Both the position numbers and the translations under genes were made by a program. A stretch of DNA of 32,601 bases from an uncultured Mycoplasmatota bacterium (GTDB lineage Bacteria > Bacillota_I > Bacilli_A > RF39 > UBA660): NCBI GenBank assembly GCA_948470005.1, contig CAOKNI010000011.1:1-32601 (forward strand), written 5' to 3'. The notes below the pieces were generated by a model. It did no database searches, was not told the DNA's origin, and saw only the letters and a list, made by a program, of their open reading frames with translations. Positions 7,726 to 14,866 of the stretch are shown piece by piece; positions within the stretch are counted from its first letter, which is position 1, and each line of letters starts with the position of its first letter.

Positions 7726-8487
7726 GTGGAAAAAAGCAAATCTAAAAATAATTTTTGGAGTCCATGGCATGGATGCCATAAATGTAGCCCAGGATGCTTA
7801 AATTGCTATGTTTACTATTTAGACGGCAAGAGAGATAAAGATGCGAGTATTGTAACAAAAAGTAAAACTAATTTTAATTTACCCCTTAAAAAAACACGTA
7901 CTGGGGAATATAAAATACCCTCTGGTAGTGAGGTTGCCACTTGTTTTACTTCTGATTTTTTTATTGAAGAAGCAGACGCTTGGCGAGCTGATGCTTGGGA
8001 AATTATTAAAAAAAGAAGTGATGTTACATTTTTAATTTCAACTAAAAGGATAGAAAGATTTAACGCGTGTATTCCTGAAGATTGGGATAATGGATATCCA
8101 AATGTCATTATCGCTGTTACTTGTGAGACTCAAAAGAAAGCTGACGAACGAATTCCTATTTTACTAAATATTAAAGCTTCTAAAAAATATATTTTTGCCA
8201 CTCCCTTACTAGAAGAGATTACTTTCGCTAAATATCTTGAAAATGGTGAGTTAGATTTAATCTCTGTTGGTGGTGAGTCATACGAAAATGCCCGTATTTG
8301 TGATTTTACTTGGATTGAAAAAATATATAAGGAATGTATTAAATATAATGTTTCATTTGATTTTCATCAAACAGGCTCTAATTTTAAAATACATGACAAA
8401 ATTTATAAAATTAAACACTTTGAAGAATATAATCAAGCTAAAAAAGGCAAAGAATATTTAAGAAAATCTACTTTAAAAGAAAAATAA
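7726..8487 (+). CDS. DUF5131 family protein (phage Gp37/Gp68-like)
   Basis: A 253-residue protein beginning with the family hallmark WSPWHGCHKCSPGCLNCYVYYLD (about 11-33), whose clustered cysteines probably bind a metal or an iron-sulfur cluster. Further family-like segments are TCFTSDFFIEEADAWRADAW, FLISTKRIERF and VTCETQKKADERIPILL, and LISVGGES before the C-terminal third. The family is found in phages and bacteria; the fold is thought to be related to radical-SAM-like barrels, and no reaction is established to my knowledge. The start is GTG 7726, about nine bases after TTAGAGG; GTG 7717 is too close to that site. Confidence 0.75.
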   Translation: MEKSKSKNNFWSPWHGCHKCSPGCLNCYVYYLDGKRDKDASIVTKSKTNFNLPLKKTRTGEYKIPSGSEVATCFTSDFFIEEADAWRADAWEIIKKRSDVTFLISTKRIERFNACIPEDWDNGYPNVIIAVTCETQKKADERIPILLNIKASKKYIFATPLLEEITFAKYLENGELDLISVGGESYENARICDFTWIEKIYKECIKYNVSFDFHQTGSNFKIHDKIYKIKHFEEYNQAKKGKEYLRKSTLKEK

Positions 8488-8531
8488 AATATTATATAAT
8501 AAAGATATAGAAAATAAATAAGAGGTAAAAT

Positions 8532-9137
8532 ATGAATGAAAATCAATTTGAAAATTTTATATACTGCTGTTTGTCTTTTGCGTGTAATGCCCATTTTGAT
8601 GAAGAACGCTATATTAACAACTTTATTAAAGGAAATTTAGGTGGAAAAACATTTTGTGAAACTATTATAAATAACTATAAAATTGCTCATAACATGCATT
8701 TTGGTGTTTGTTTTACTTTTTCTTGTTGGGCTTATCACCTACTACATACCATTGGTTTTGATAGTGGTTATTATTTAGTAGAAACAGTTGAAAAAGGTAC
8801 AGGTTATCCTAATACAGTTTTAATGTATTTATATAATGGTAATTATTACATTTGCGATTTAGCTGAACAAGTAGCAAGATGTGAAGAAGCTATCAAAAGA
8901 TTATTCCTTATTTCAAAGTATCCTGATAATTACTCTGAAGGAGAAAAAAATGAAACTTTAGCTATTTTAAATGACCGTAAATACATAAGTTGCAGTTTAG
9001 AAGAATATGAAAAAGAATATAATTTAGGTTTTTTGCATTTAGCAAGTGGTATCGGTGATGAGCGTATATTTACAGACATACCTATGATATCTGTTAAGGA
9101 ATTTTTAAAAGAGCAAGAAATTGGTAGTAGAAAATAA
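8532..9137 (+). CDS. Transglutaminase-like (papain-fold) protein, unusual triad
   Basis: A 201-residue soluble protein. The middle reads FGVCFTFSCWAYHLLHTIGFDSGY, then NTVLMYLYNGNYYICDLAEQ, which follows the pattern of transglutaminase/arylamine N-acetyltransferase folds: a nucleophile Cys at the head of a long helix (Cys60), a strand with the second triad residue, and Asp109 in a following strand. The position expected to be His is Asn94, so the triad is either altered or the protein is not catalytic. RBS AAGAGG precedes ATG 8532 and a TATAAT-like -10 lies near 8500. The family call is inferred from pattern only. Confidence 0.5.
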   Translation: MNENQFENFIYCCLSFACNAHFDEERYINNFIKGNLGGKTFCETIINNYKIAHNMHFGVCFTFSCWAYHLLHTIGFDSGYYLVETVEKGTGYPNTVLMYLYNGNYYICDLAEQVARCEEAIKRLFLISKYPDNYSEGEKNETLAILNDRKYISCSLEEYEKEYNLGFLHLASGIGDERIFTDIPMISVKEFLKEQEIGSRK

Positions 9138-9161
9138 ATAGTAATTTCAAATGGAGGTAAA

Positions 9162-10064
9162 ATGAAAAAATTTATAATCGTGGAAGTTGGAAGCACTAAT
9201 ACTAAAGCTTCTTATTATGAAGAAGGGAGTATCAGAAATCTTGGGTTTAGAACAATTGAGTTTAAAACGCATTTTAAAGAAAGTAGGAATATTTTAGATA
9301 ATGATAAAGAAGCTCTTTATAATTACATAAAAGAATTAAAAGAGATTTGTGAAAAAATATATGTTTATGGTACAAGTATATTTCGAGATTTGAGCATTGA
9401 GGCAAGAAAAAATTGGCTCTTGGAATTTAAAGATAATACGAAAATAGACTTTAATATTGTAAGTGCTAAAGAGGAAAATAAGTATACTACGTTTGGCGCA
9501 TTCCCAAATTATAAAGGAAGTATTGCTATCATGATTGCGGGGGGTGCTTCTACTGAGCTTTCTATATTTAATGAAGGAAATCTTATCGAGCAAGAATATT
9601 ATAATTTCGGTGTTACGAATGCTTTATCCGAGTATCCTGATTTAAGCGCTGATATAGTTACGAGTAATTATGATGAAATGGTTTTGTATATGCAGAGTCT
9701 TATTGATAAAAAGCCAAAAAATAACGCTGATATCTTGGTACTAGCGGGAGGAGACTTTATCTACTTTTTTGAAGAAGCCAAATATCCTTTATTAAAAAAT
9801 GAATTTTACGAAAATGAACTAGAACCATATGCTTTAGATATTGAAACTGCAACTGAATATGATAAAAATTTCTTTTATAATGTGTCTTTAGATGAAATAT
9901 GCACTCGTACTAATAATGAAGGTTGGTGGCGAGGCACTAGAGGGATGAGACTTTGCGTTAAAGCCTTGTGTGAAGAGCTTAACGTCAAATATATTGTTCC
10001 AACACGTATTAATATGGTTTATGGCATTGTAAAGGAAATACTAGATAATGAAAACGGAAATTGA
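9162..10064 (+). CDS. Ppx/GppA-like phosphatase
   Basis: A 300-residue protein of the ASKHA (actin-like ATPase) superfamily, Ppx/GppA group, which releases phosphate from polyphosphate or from (p)ppGpp. The phosphate-1 loop is VEVGSTNTKASYY (8-20), with Glu at the place usually held by Asp. GTSIFRDLS (about 70-78) matches the family's conserved alanine/phenylalanine-arginine segment, and MIAGGASTELSIF (about 124-136) is the phosphate-2 loop. The length matches the short Ppx form without a C-terminal HD domain. The RBS GGAGG precedes ATG 9162. The 3' end overlaps the CYTH gene by 17 bases, so the two are likely translated together and act on related substrates. Confidence 0.7.
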   Translation: MKKFIIVEVGSTNTKASYYEEGSIRNLGFRTIEFKTHFKESRNILDNDKEALYNYIKELKEICEKIYVYGTSIFRDLSIEARKNWLLEFKDNTKIDFNIVSAKEENKYTTFGAFPNYKGSIAIMIAGGASTELSIFNEGNLIEQEYYNFGVTNALSEYPDLSADIVTSNYDEMVLYMQSLIDKKPKNNADILVLAGGDFIYFFEEAKYPLLKNEFYENELEPYALDIETATEYDKNFFYNVSLDEICTRTNNEGWWRGTRGMRLCVKALCEELNVKYIVPTRINMVYGIVKEILDNENGN

Positions 10065-10599
10065 AGCTCGGATATTAGATATAGATGCATCAGAATTAAT
10101 ATCTAAATTAGAAAAAGCTGGTGCTAAGAAAATAAATGTCTATAACCAAAGAAGATATGTATATGATTTCTTACCAGTGATACCTAATAAATGGATTCGT
10201 CTTCGTGATGATGGTGTAAATGTAACTCTTACCATAAAAGAGATTAAAAATGATTTAATAAATGGCACCAAAGAACTAGAAATAGTGGTAAGTGATTTTA
10301 CTAAAACTAATTTAATTTTAAAAGAATTAGGCTATAATTTTAGAGCTTATCAAGAAAATAAACGTATAAGATATATGTATAATGATATCGAAATAGATAT
10401 AGATTCATGGCCGCATATTCCCACTTATGTTGAATTTGAAGGAAAAGATAGTACGGCAGTAATTAATTTTATTACTAAATTGGGCTATAAAGAATCCGAT
10501 ATTATTACTTATGGGGTCAAAAAAATATATGAACATTATGGTTTGGATATTGATAACTATAAGGAACTAAAATTTGTTGATATAAGAAATGGACAGTAA
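10048..10599 (+). CDS. CYTH-domain triphosphate tunnel metalloenzyme
   Basis: A 183-residue protein with the CYTH fold. The start MKTEIEARILDID gives the metal-binding ExExK-type motif as Glu4-x-Glu6-x-Arg8, with Arg in place of Lys. IRLRDDG (about 51-57), LTIKE, ELEIVVSD, RIRYMYNDIEIDIDSW and YVEFEG supply the alternating basic and acidic residues that line the tunnel. The family hydrolyses inorganic triphosphate or thiamine triphosphate, or makes cAMP (class IV cyclase); the pairing with a Ppx-like gene favours triphosphate/polyphosphate hydrolysis. ATG 10048 lies inside the end of the Ppx gene. A terminator overlaps the 3' end. Confidence 0.8.
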   Translation: MKTEIEARILDIDASELISKLEKAGAKKINVYNQRRYVYDFLPVIPNKWIRLRDDGVNVTLTIKEIKNDLINGTKELEIVVSDFTKTNLILKELGYNFRAYQENKRIRYMYNDIEIDIDSWPHIPTYVEFEGKDSTAVINFITKLGYKESDIITYGVKKIYEHYGLDIDNYKELKFVDIRNGQ

Positions 10600-10614
10600 A
10601 AAATCCATTTTTTT
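10587..10614 (+). terminator. Rho-independent terminator of ppx-CYTH operon
   Basis: Stem AAATGGA (10587-10593) and TCCATTT (10604-10610) with a run of seven Ts. The left arm lies in the last codons of the CYTH gene. Confidence 0.8.
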
Positions 10615-10644
10615 AAATTTTACAAATTTTTAAAAATCTGTCTT

Positions 10645-10673
10645 TTGACAATTAAAAAATAAACTGCTATACT
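10645..10673 (+). promoter_or_regulatory. SigA-type promoter
   Basis: Perfect -35 TTGACA (10645-10650), a 17-base spacer, and -10 TATACT (10668-10673). It would start transcription near 10680, just before the DUF1016 remnant, and is stronger than most promoters in the window. Confidence 0.75.
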
Positions 10674-10686
10674 GCCCTTGATATTG

Positions 10687-10914
10687 GTGGAAAAAAAGAA
10701 TTATTATCAAGAAATAGAAAGTTTAATTAAGAAAAATAAAGATGAGAACAAAAGAAATTATTATATTAATTTATGTATAACCAGAAATTTATCTAAAAGA
10801 GAATTTCATAACTCGACAATTGGTATTATTGTATCGCGATATCAAGATGACTTTTTAGTAAGTTTCATAAAATTCCAAAACATTATTCCAATTACTTATA
10901 AGTTATTATCATAG
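10687..10914 (+). pseudogene. Remnant of DUF1016 (YhcG) nuclease gene, internally deleted
   Basis: The frame from GTG 10687 encodes about 75 residues. The beginning, YYQEIESLIKKNK, matches the extreme N-terminus of DUF1016/YhcG-type proteins, and the next part, DENKRNYYINLCITRNLSKREF, matches their central region (family pattern NYYINxxIExNLSxRELR). About 80-100 residues that normally lie between are missing, and the C-terminal PDDEXK nuclease part is replaced by unrelated residues. There is no ribosome site, and the promoter's start point lies only a few bases upstream. A second, larger DUF1016 remnant lies at 31600-32455. The call rests on recalled family patterns. Confidence 0.45.
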
Positions 10915-10991
10915 AATATTTATTAATTACATGATATAATTAAAGTGTTTTCAAAACTAGGGTAACATATAATAATGAAAGAAGTGATTTT

Positions 10992-11564
10992 ATGGCTGGT
11001 TTTCACATTCATATTGCTATTGGAAAAGTTTATTTAAAAAATTATCAAATAAGTGATACTAATGCTTTTTTTAAAGGTATCATTGCCCCTGATTTAGGTG
11101 ATAAAGATTTAACCCATTATACCAATACTAATCGAGATAAAAGAGATTTAATAGATTATTTAGCGAAGAAGGTAAATTTGTATCAATATTTATTAAATAA
11201 TAATATTACTAATGATTATGATAAGGGTGTATTCTTGCATTTAATAACAGACTACTTATTCTTTAATAACTTTTTTGAAAAAGAATATTTATTAAAAACA
11301 AACCATTCTGATTTTGTAAAAGATTTATATTATAGTTATGATTTAAATAATAAACATCTTGAAGTAAAATATGATTTAAAAGAAGTATCTAATAATGAAA
11401 CAATAAAGTCTGCTATTCAAAAATCATTACAAGGAAAAGAAAATAATGCCAAAAGAAATAATATTTTAGATAATAAAAAAGTAGATGAATTTATAAAAGA
11501 AGTAGGTAAAATTAATTTGGATAATTATCGGGAAAAAGTATTAAAATATAAAGACAATATTTAA
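10992..11564 (+). CDS. Zinc-dependent phospholipase C-like protein
   Basis: A 190-residue protein starting MAGFHIHIAIGKVY, with His5 and His7 as likely metal ligands. GIIAPDLGDKDLTHY (about 29-43) adds Asp and His, and GVFLHLITDYLFFNNFF (about 78-94) adds another His and Asp. This order is typical of the bacterial zinc-dependent phospholipase C / metal-dependent hydrolase group found in many Bacillota. There is no signal peptide, so it is cytoplasmic and its substrate need not be a phospholipid. The C-terminal third is Lys/Asn-rich and less conserved. The RBS GAAAGAAGTG lies before ATG 10992; a TATAAT-like -10 lies near 10934. Confidence 0.7.
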   Translation: MAGFHIHIAIGKVYLKNYQISDTNAFFKGIIAPDLGDKDLTHYTNTNRDKRDLIDYLAKKVNLYQYLLNNNITNDYDKGVFLHLITDYLFFNNFFEKEYLLKTNHSDFVKDLYYSYDLNNKHLEVKYDLKEVSNNETIKSAIQKSLQGKENNAKRNNILDNKKVDEFIKEVGKINLDNYREKVLKYKDNI

Positions 11565-11571
11565 AATGTTA

Positions 11572-11618
11572 AACTTAGTTGACAAACTTCTAAGTTAAGT
11601 TGGTAGAGTGCAACCAAC
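11572..11618 (+). promoter_or_regulatory. Operator with two inverted repeats upstream of XRE gene
   Basis: AACTTAG (11572-11578) and CTAAGTT (11590-11596) form a perfect 7-base inverted repeat around TTGACA (11579-11584), a consensus -35. A second inverted repeat GTTGGT (11599-11604) / ACCAAC (11613-11618) follows. A -10 is not clear. The arrangement fits autoregulation by the XRE protein encoded just downstream. Confidence 0.5.
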
Positions 11619-11650
11619 AATTTTAGTAAAATGATTTCGAGGTGATAATT

Positions 11651-12268
11651 ATGTCTATTGGAGAAAAGATATATAATTTAAGAAAAAAGAAAAACATAAG
11701 TCAGGAGACTTTAGCAAGTATTTTAAATGTCTCGCGGCAAACAATTAGTAAATGGGAAACTGGAGAGTCTAATCCTGATTTTGATAAAATAGTTCCCTTA
11801 TGTGATTACTTTGACATTTCAACTGATGAATTATTAAAGGGCGAAAATGTTTATTTAAAACAAGAAATAGTCCTTGAAAAAAAGAAAAACAAATCTTTAA
11901 TGATATCATTATGCGTAGTTATATTTGTTGTAATGATGATTTTTATTTTAATATTTGACGAGGTTGGGGGTAACGATACTTTAGCCGCTATTTCCGTTAT
12001 GGTAGGTATGGGTGCCATCGCCATTGTGTTAGTAAATTATTTTTGTTCTAAACCATTAAATATTAATCTCATAAAAACATCTAATAATCATGAACAAAGG
12101 AAATTAATTAATTCAATAATTAACATGCTTATTTTACTTATTTATTTTAGTATTAGTTTTATTTTTCAAGCTTGGGCTTACTCTTGGCTAATATTCATTA
12201 TTGGTGCATTACTAAAAAGAGTGGTCGAATTAATAATTATGTTAGGGAGTGGTAACAATGCAGAATAA
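11651..12268 (+). CDS. XRE-family regulator with C-terminal membrane segments
   Basis: A 205-residue protein. Residues 1-60 are an HTH_3/XRE DNA-binding domain (IGEKIYNLRKKKNISQETLA, then VSRQTISKWETGESNPDFDK), ending in the typical ISTDELLKGE. The rest has four hydrophobic segments (about 78-97, 107-126, 147-165, 170-190), so the DNA-binding domain is tethered to the membrane. ATG 11651 is preceded by GAGGTG; GTG 11642 lies in that site. The gene overlaps the DUF4097 gene by 11 bases, and an inverted-repeat operator lies upstream. By analogy with similar operons it may sense the envelope; this is inference. Confidence 0.75.
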   Translation: MSIGEKIYNLRKKKNISQETLASILNVSRQTISKWETGESNPDFDKIVPLCDYFDISTDELLKGENVYLKQEIVLEKKKNKSLMISLCVVIFVVMMIFILIFDEVGGNDTLAAISVMVGMGAIAIVLVNYFCSKPLNINLIKTSNNHEQRKLINSIINMLILLIYFSISFIFQAWAYSWLIFIIGALLKRVVELIIMLGSGNNAE

Positions 12269-13130
12269 AGCTTTAATAATTACTAATATTATAATTTTAA
12301 GTACTATTATAGTAGGACTTATAATATTTATGGTGTGGGGTCTTGGCACAAATCATAAATTCTTTGATGTAAAACAAGATAAACTATATACAAAGACTTA
12401 TAATTTAGATGAAATAACAAAAATTAAAACGAATGTCAAAAGTTATGATTTGGAGTTTAAAGAAAGTATTAATGATTTAATAAAAGTCGAAATTTATGGA
12501 AACGAAAAAAATAAGCGAAATATTAAATTAGGTGTTAATAATAACGAATTATATATTAATGAAACCGGTTCTATTATTTGTTTTGGGTTTTGCTTTAGTT
12601 CAAATAAAGCTGTAATCTATTTACCTAAAAAATATACTGGTGAGTTTGATATTACGACTGTTTCAGGTGATATCGATATTTTAGTTGATGCTCTAAATAA
12701 TGTTAATTTAAAAACCACTAGTGGTGATGTTTCGACTAAAACCGTTAAAGACGCTAAAATAACTACAACTAGTGGGGACGTCCGTATTTTAAAAGGAAGT
12801 AATATTGAAATCTCTTCTGTATCTGGTAATATCAAAATAGAAGAAACCAAAAAAGTTAAAGCAAAAACTACAAGTGGAGATGTCGATATTCAAAAAATAA
12901 CTAATTCTCTTGATATTAAAACAACAAGTGGTGACATCGAAATTGAAAATTTTACTATTAAAGAAAATTCCAAAGCAGAATCAGTTAGCGGTGAAGTTAC
13001 GATAAAGCTTTTAAATGAAGCATTTGTTAGCGCCGAGACTAAAAGTGGTGATAAAGATATTAAAGCGATGCGTAATCCAGGATCTGACCTTTATATCAAA
13101 ACTATAAGTGGAGATATAACAGTCGAATAA
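12258..13130 (+). CDS. DUF4097 beta-repeat membrane-anchored protein
   Basis: A 290-residue protein: an N-terminal membrane segment (about 5-27), a beta-rich region, then about nine repeats of the type TTSGDVxI (TVSGDIDI, TTSGDVST, TTSGDVRI, SVSGNIKI, TTSGDVDI, TTSGDIEI, SVSGEVTI, TKSGDKDI, TISGDITV). This is the DUF4097 (LiaG-like, putative adhesin) repeat, which folds as a right-handed beta-helix outside the membrane. ATG 12258 overlaps the upstream XRE gene. It probably acts in envelope stress sensing together with its neighbours; only the fold is secure. Confidence 0.8.
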   Translation: MQNKALIITNIIILSTIIVGLIIFMVWGLGTNHKFFDVKQDKLYTKTYNLDEITKIKTNVKSYDLEFKESINDLIKVEIYGNEKNKRNIKLGVNNNELYINETGSIICFGFCFSSNKAVIYLPKKYTGEFDITTVSGDIDILVDALNNVNLKTTSGDVSTKTVKDAKITTTSGDVRILKGSNIEISSVSGNIKIEETKKVKAKTTSGDVDIQKITNSLDIKTTSGDIEIENFTIKENSKAESVSGEVTIKLLNEAFVSAETKSGDKDIKAMRNPGSDLYIKTISGDITVE

Positions 13131-13137
13131 TTGAAAA

Positions 13138-13166
13138 TTGCAGAAAAAATCATTTTGTGATAAAAT
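13138..13166 (+). promoter_or_regulatory. SigA-type promoter
   Basis: -35 TTGCAG (13138-13143), a 17-base spacer and -10 TAAAAT (13161-13166), followed by the gene at 13191. Confidence 0.55.
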
Positions 13167-13190
13167 AGACATAGAACTTGAGGTTGTAGT

Positions 13191-14753
13191 ATGTTAAGAA
13201 GAAGGGATTTAAAGAAGCGGGGTAAAGGAGCGTTTTATCGTAATTGGAAATCTTGTATTGCCGTCTGCTTTATCTATTTAATTTTAATTGGTGGTACTGT
13301 AATTAATTTTAAAAAAGAATATGATTTGGATTATCGCGATAATATCAAGCATTTAAATATTAATCATTTAAATGGTGAAGCTAACTCCGAGATAGTAAAT
13401 GAATTTTTAATTGAAGTAACAGGTAAATCTCCCAAAGATAATACCATTTTTAATAATGCAACGAGAGGGGTAATTGGGACTATTTCTAATAATATCTCAA
13501 AGTCTGGATCTTATCTTTTTGGAGTCTTAAATGCTATTAATCAAGTAATTTTTAAAGACCGTGTTTGGGCCAGTGTAATCATAATTATAGGAGCTATTTT
13601 ATCTCTGATTTATTGGATATTTGTTAGTAAAGTTATTGAAGTCGGAAATGCTAGATTCTTTTTAGAAAATCGTAAATATACTAAAACAAAAGCAAATAAA
13701 TTAGCTCTTCCTTATCGCTTAAATAAGACCCGCAAAATTGCTTGGGCAATGTTAGTTAAGAATATTCATACTATTTTATGGAGTTTAACCATAATTGGTG
13801 GTTTAATTAAGAGCTATGCTTATCTTTTAGTACCCTATATTTTAGCAGAGAACCCTGATATAAAAGCTAAAGACGCTTTAAAACTTTCTGAGGAAATGAT
13901 GAGAGGGTATAAATGGGAAACCTTTAAATTAGATATATCTTTTATTGGCTGGGGGCTTCTAGGTATAATTACTTTTAATGTCTCAAACCTAGTTTTTACT
14001 ACCCCTTATAAAAATGCAACTTATGCTGAACTTTATATGTATTTAAAAGATCTAGCTCAAACTAAGGGAATTGCGAACAGTAATTTATTATGTGATACCA
14101 ACTTAGATGGAGAGATTGTCTTCGGCGAATATCCTTTATATGAATACATGCTTAAAGAAACAAAAGGGCATAAATGGTTAAATTTTAATTATAAAAGAGA
14201 TTATGATTTTTGGAATTTAATATTACTATTTTTTGTCTTTTCTATTGTAGGATGGCTTTGGGAAGTATTATTTCATTTGTTTCAATATGGTTCTTTTGTT
14301 AATCGCGGAACTCTTTACGGGCCTTGGCTTCCTATTTATGGAGGTGGGGGAATTGCGATGCTTGTTTTATTAAAACCTGTTCGTAAAAACCCTTTAGCTT
14401 TCTTTGTTCTAGCGATGATTGTGTGCGGAATTATCGAATATGCAACTAGTGTTTATTTAGAACTAGTCCATCATATGTCCTGGTGGAATTATAATGGTTA
14501 TTTTCTTAATTTAAATGGTCGTATTTGTTTAGAAGGCTTAGTTTTATTTGGCATTGGTGGACTTCTTGCTAACTATATTGCTGCACCAGTGTTTGGTGGA
14601 CTGTTAGATAAAATAAATAAAAATATTAAAATGATTATATGCATAATTCTCGTTTGTATCATTGCTTGTGATTTTTATATTTCCGGTAAAAACCCTAACA
14701 CTGGTGAGGGAATAACCACTACTATTAGCGCTATAGAATTTATTAACATTTAA
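13191..14753 (+). CDS. DUF975 / CmpB-type (putative ABC transporter permease) fusion
   Basis: A 520-residue multi-pass membrane protein built of two parts. The N-terminal part (1-about 300) starts MLRRRDLKKRGKGAFYRNWK and includes the WETFKLDISFIGWGLLGIIT segment, both typical of DUF975 membrane proteins. The C-terminal part (about 335-510) matches the CmpB / 'putative ABC transporter type IV' family: FVFSIVGWLWEVLFHL, NRGTLYGPWLPIYGGGG, GIIEYATSVYLE and LNGRICLEGLVLFGIGG. The transport role of that family is not proven. A promoter (13138-13166) and a strong terminator (14783-14827) make it a separate unit. Confidence 0.75.
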   Translation: MLRRRDLKKRGKGAFYRNWKSCIAVCFIYLILIGGTVINFKKEYDLDYRDNIKHLNINHLNGEANSEIVNEFLIEVTGKSPKDNTIFNNATRGVIGTISNNISKSGSYLFGVLNAINQVIFKDRVWASVIIIIGAILSLIYWIFVSKVIEVGNARFFLENRKYTKTKANKLALPYRLNKTRKIAWAMLVKNIHTILWSLTIIGGLIKSYAYLLVPYILAENPDIKAKDALKLSEEMMRGYKWETFKLDISFIGWGLLGIITFNVSNLVFTTPYKNATYAELYMYLKDLAQTKGIANSNLLCDTNLDGEIVFGEYPLYEYMLKETKGHKWLNFNYKRDYDFWNLILLFFVFSIVGWLWEVLFHLFQYGSFVNRGTLYGPWLPIYGGGGIAMLVLLKPVRKNPLAFFVLAMIVCGIIEYATSVYLELVHHMSWWNYNGYFLNLNGRICLEGLVLFGIGGLLANYIAAPVFGGLLDKINKNIKMIICIILVCIIACDFYISGKNPNTGEGITTTISAIEFINI

Positions 14754-14782
14754 AAATAGCTTATTAACAATTTAAATAAAGT

Positions 14783-14827
14783 GTCAAGGATCTAGTTAAT
14801 CTAGATTAGTTCCTTGACTTTTATTTT
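14783..14827 (+). terminator. Strong rho-independent terminator
   Basis: Long stem GTCAAGGA (14783-14790) / TCCTTGAC (14811-14818) with an inner stem TCTAG/CTAGA, followed by a T-rich tail. Confidence 0.85.
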
Positions 14828-14866
14828 GGCTATATTTATAATTTAATCATAATAGAGGTGTAGGTT

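Noticed and set aside
7815..9593. Several reverse-strand or alternative frames (7815-8108, 8267-8461, 8930-9196, 9336-9593)
   Set aside because: All lie over confidently coding forward genes and show low-complexity hydrophobic or Ser-rich translations typical of shadow frames.
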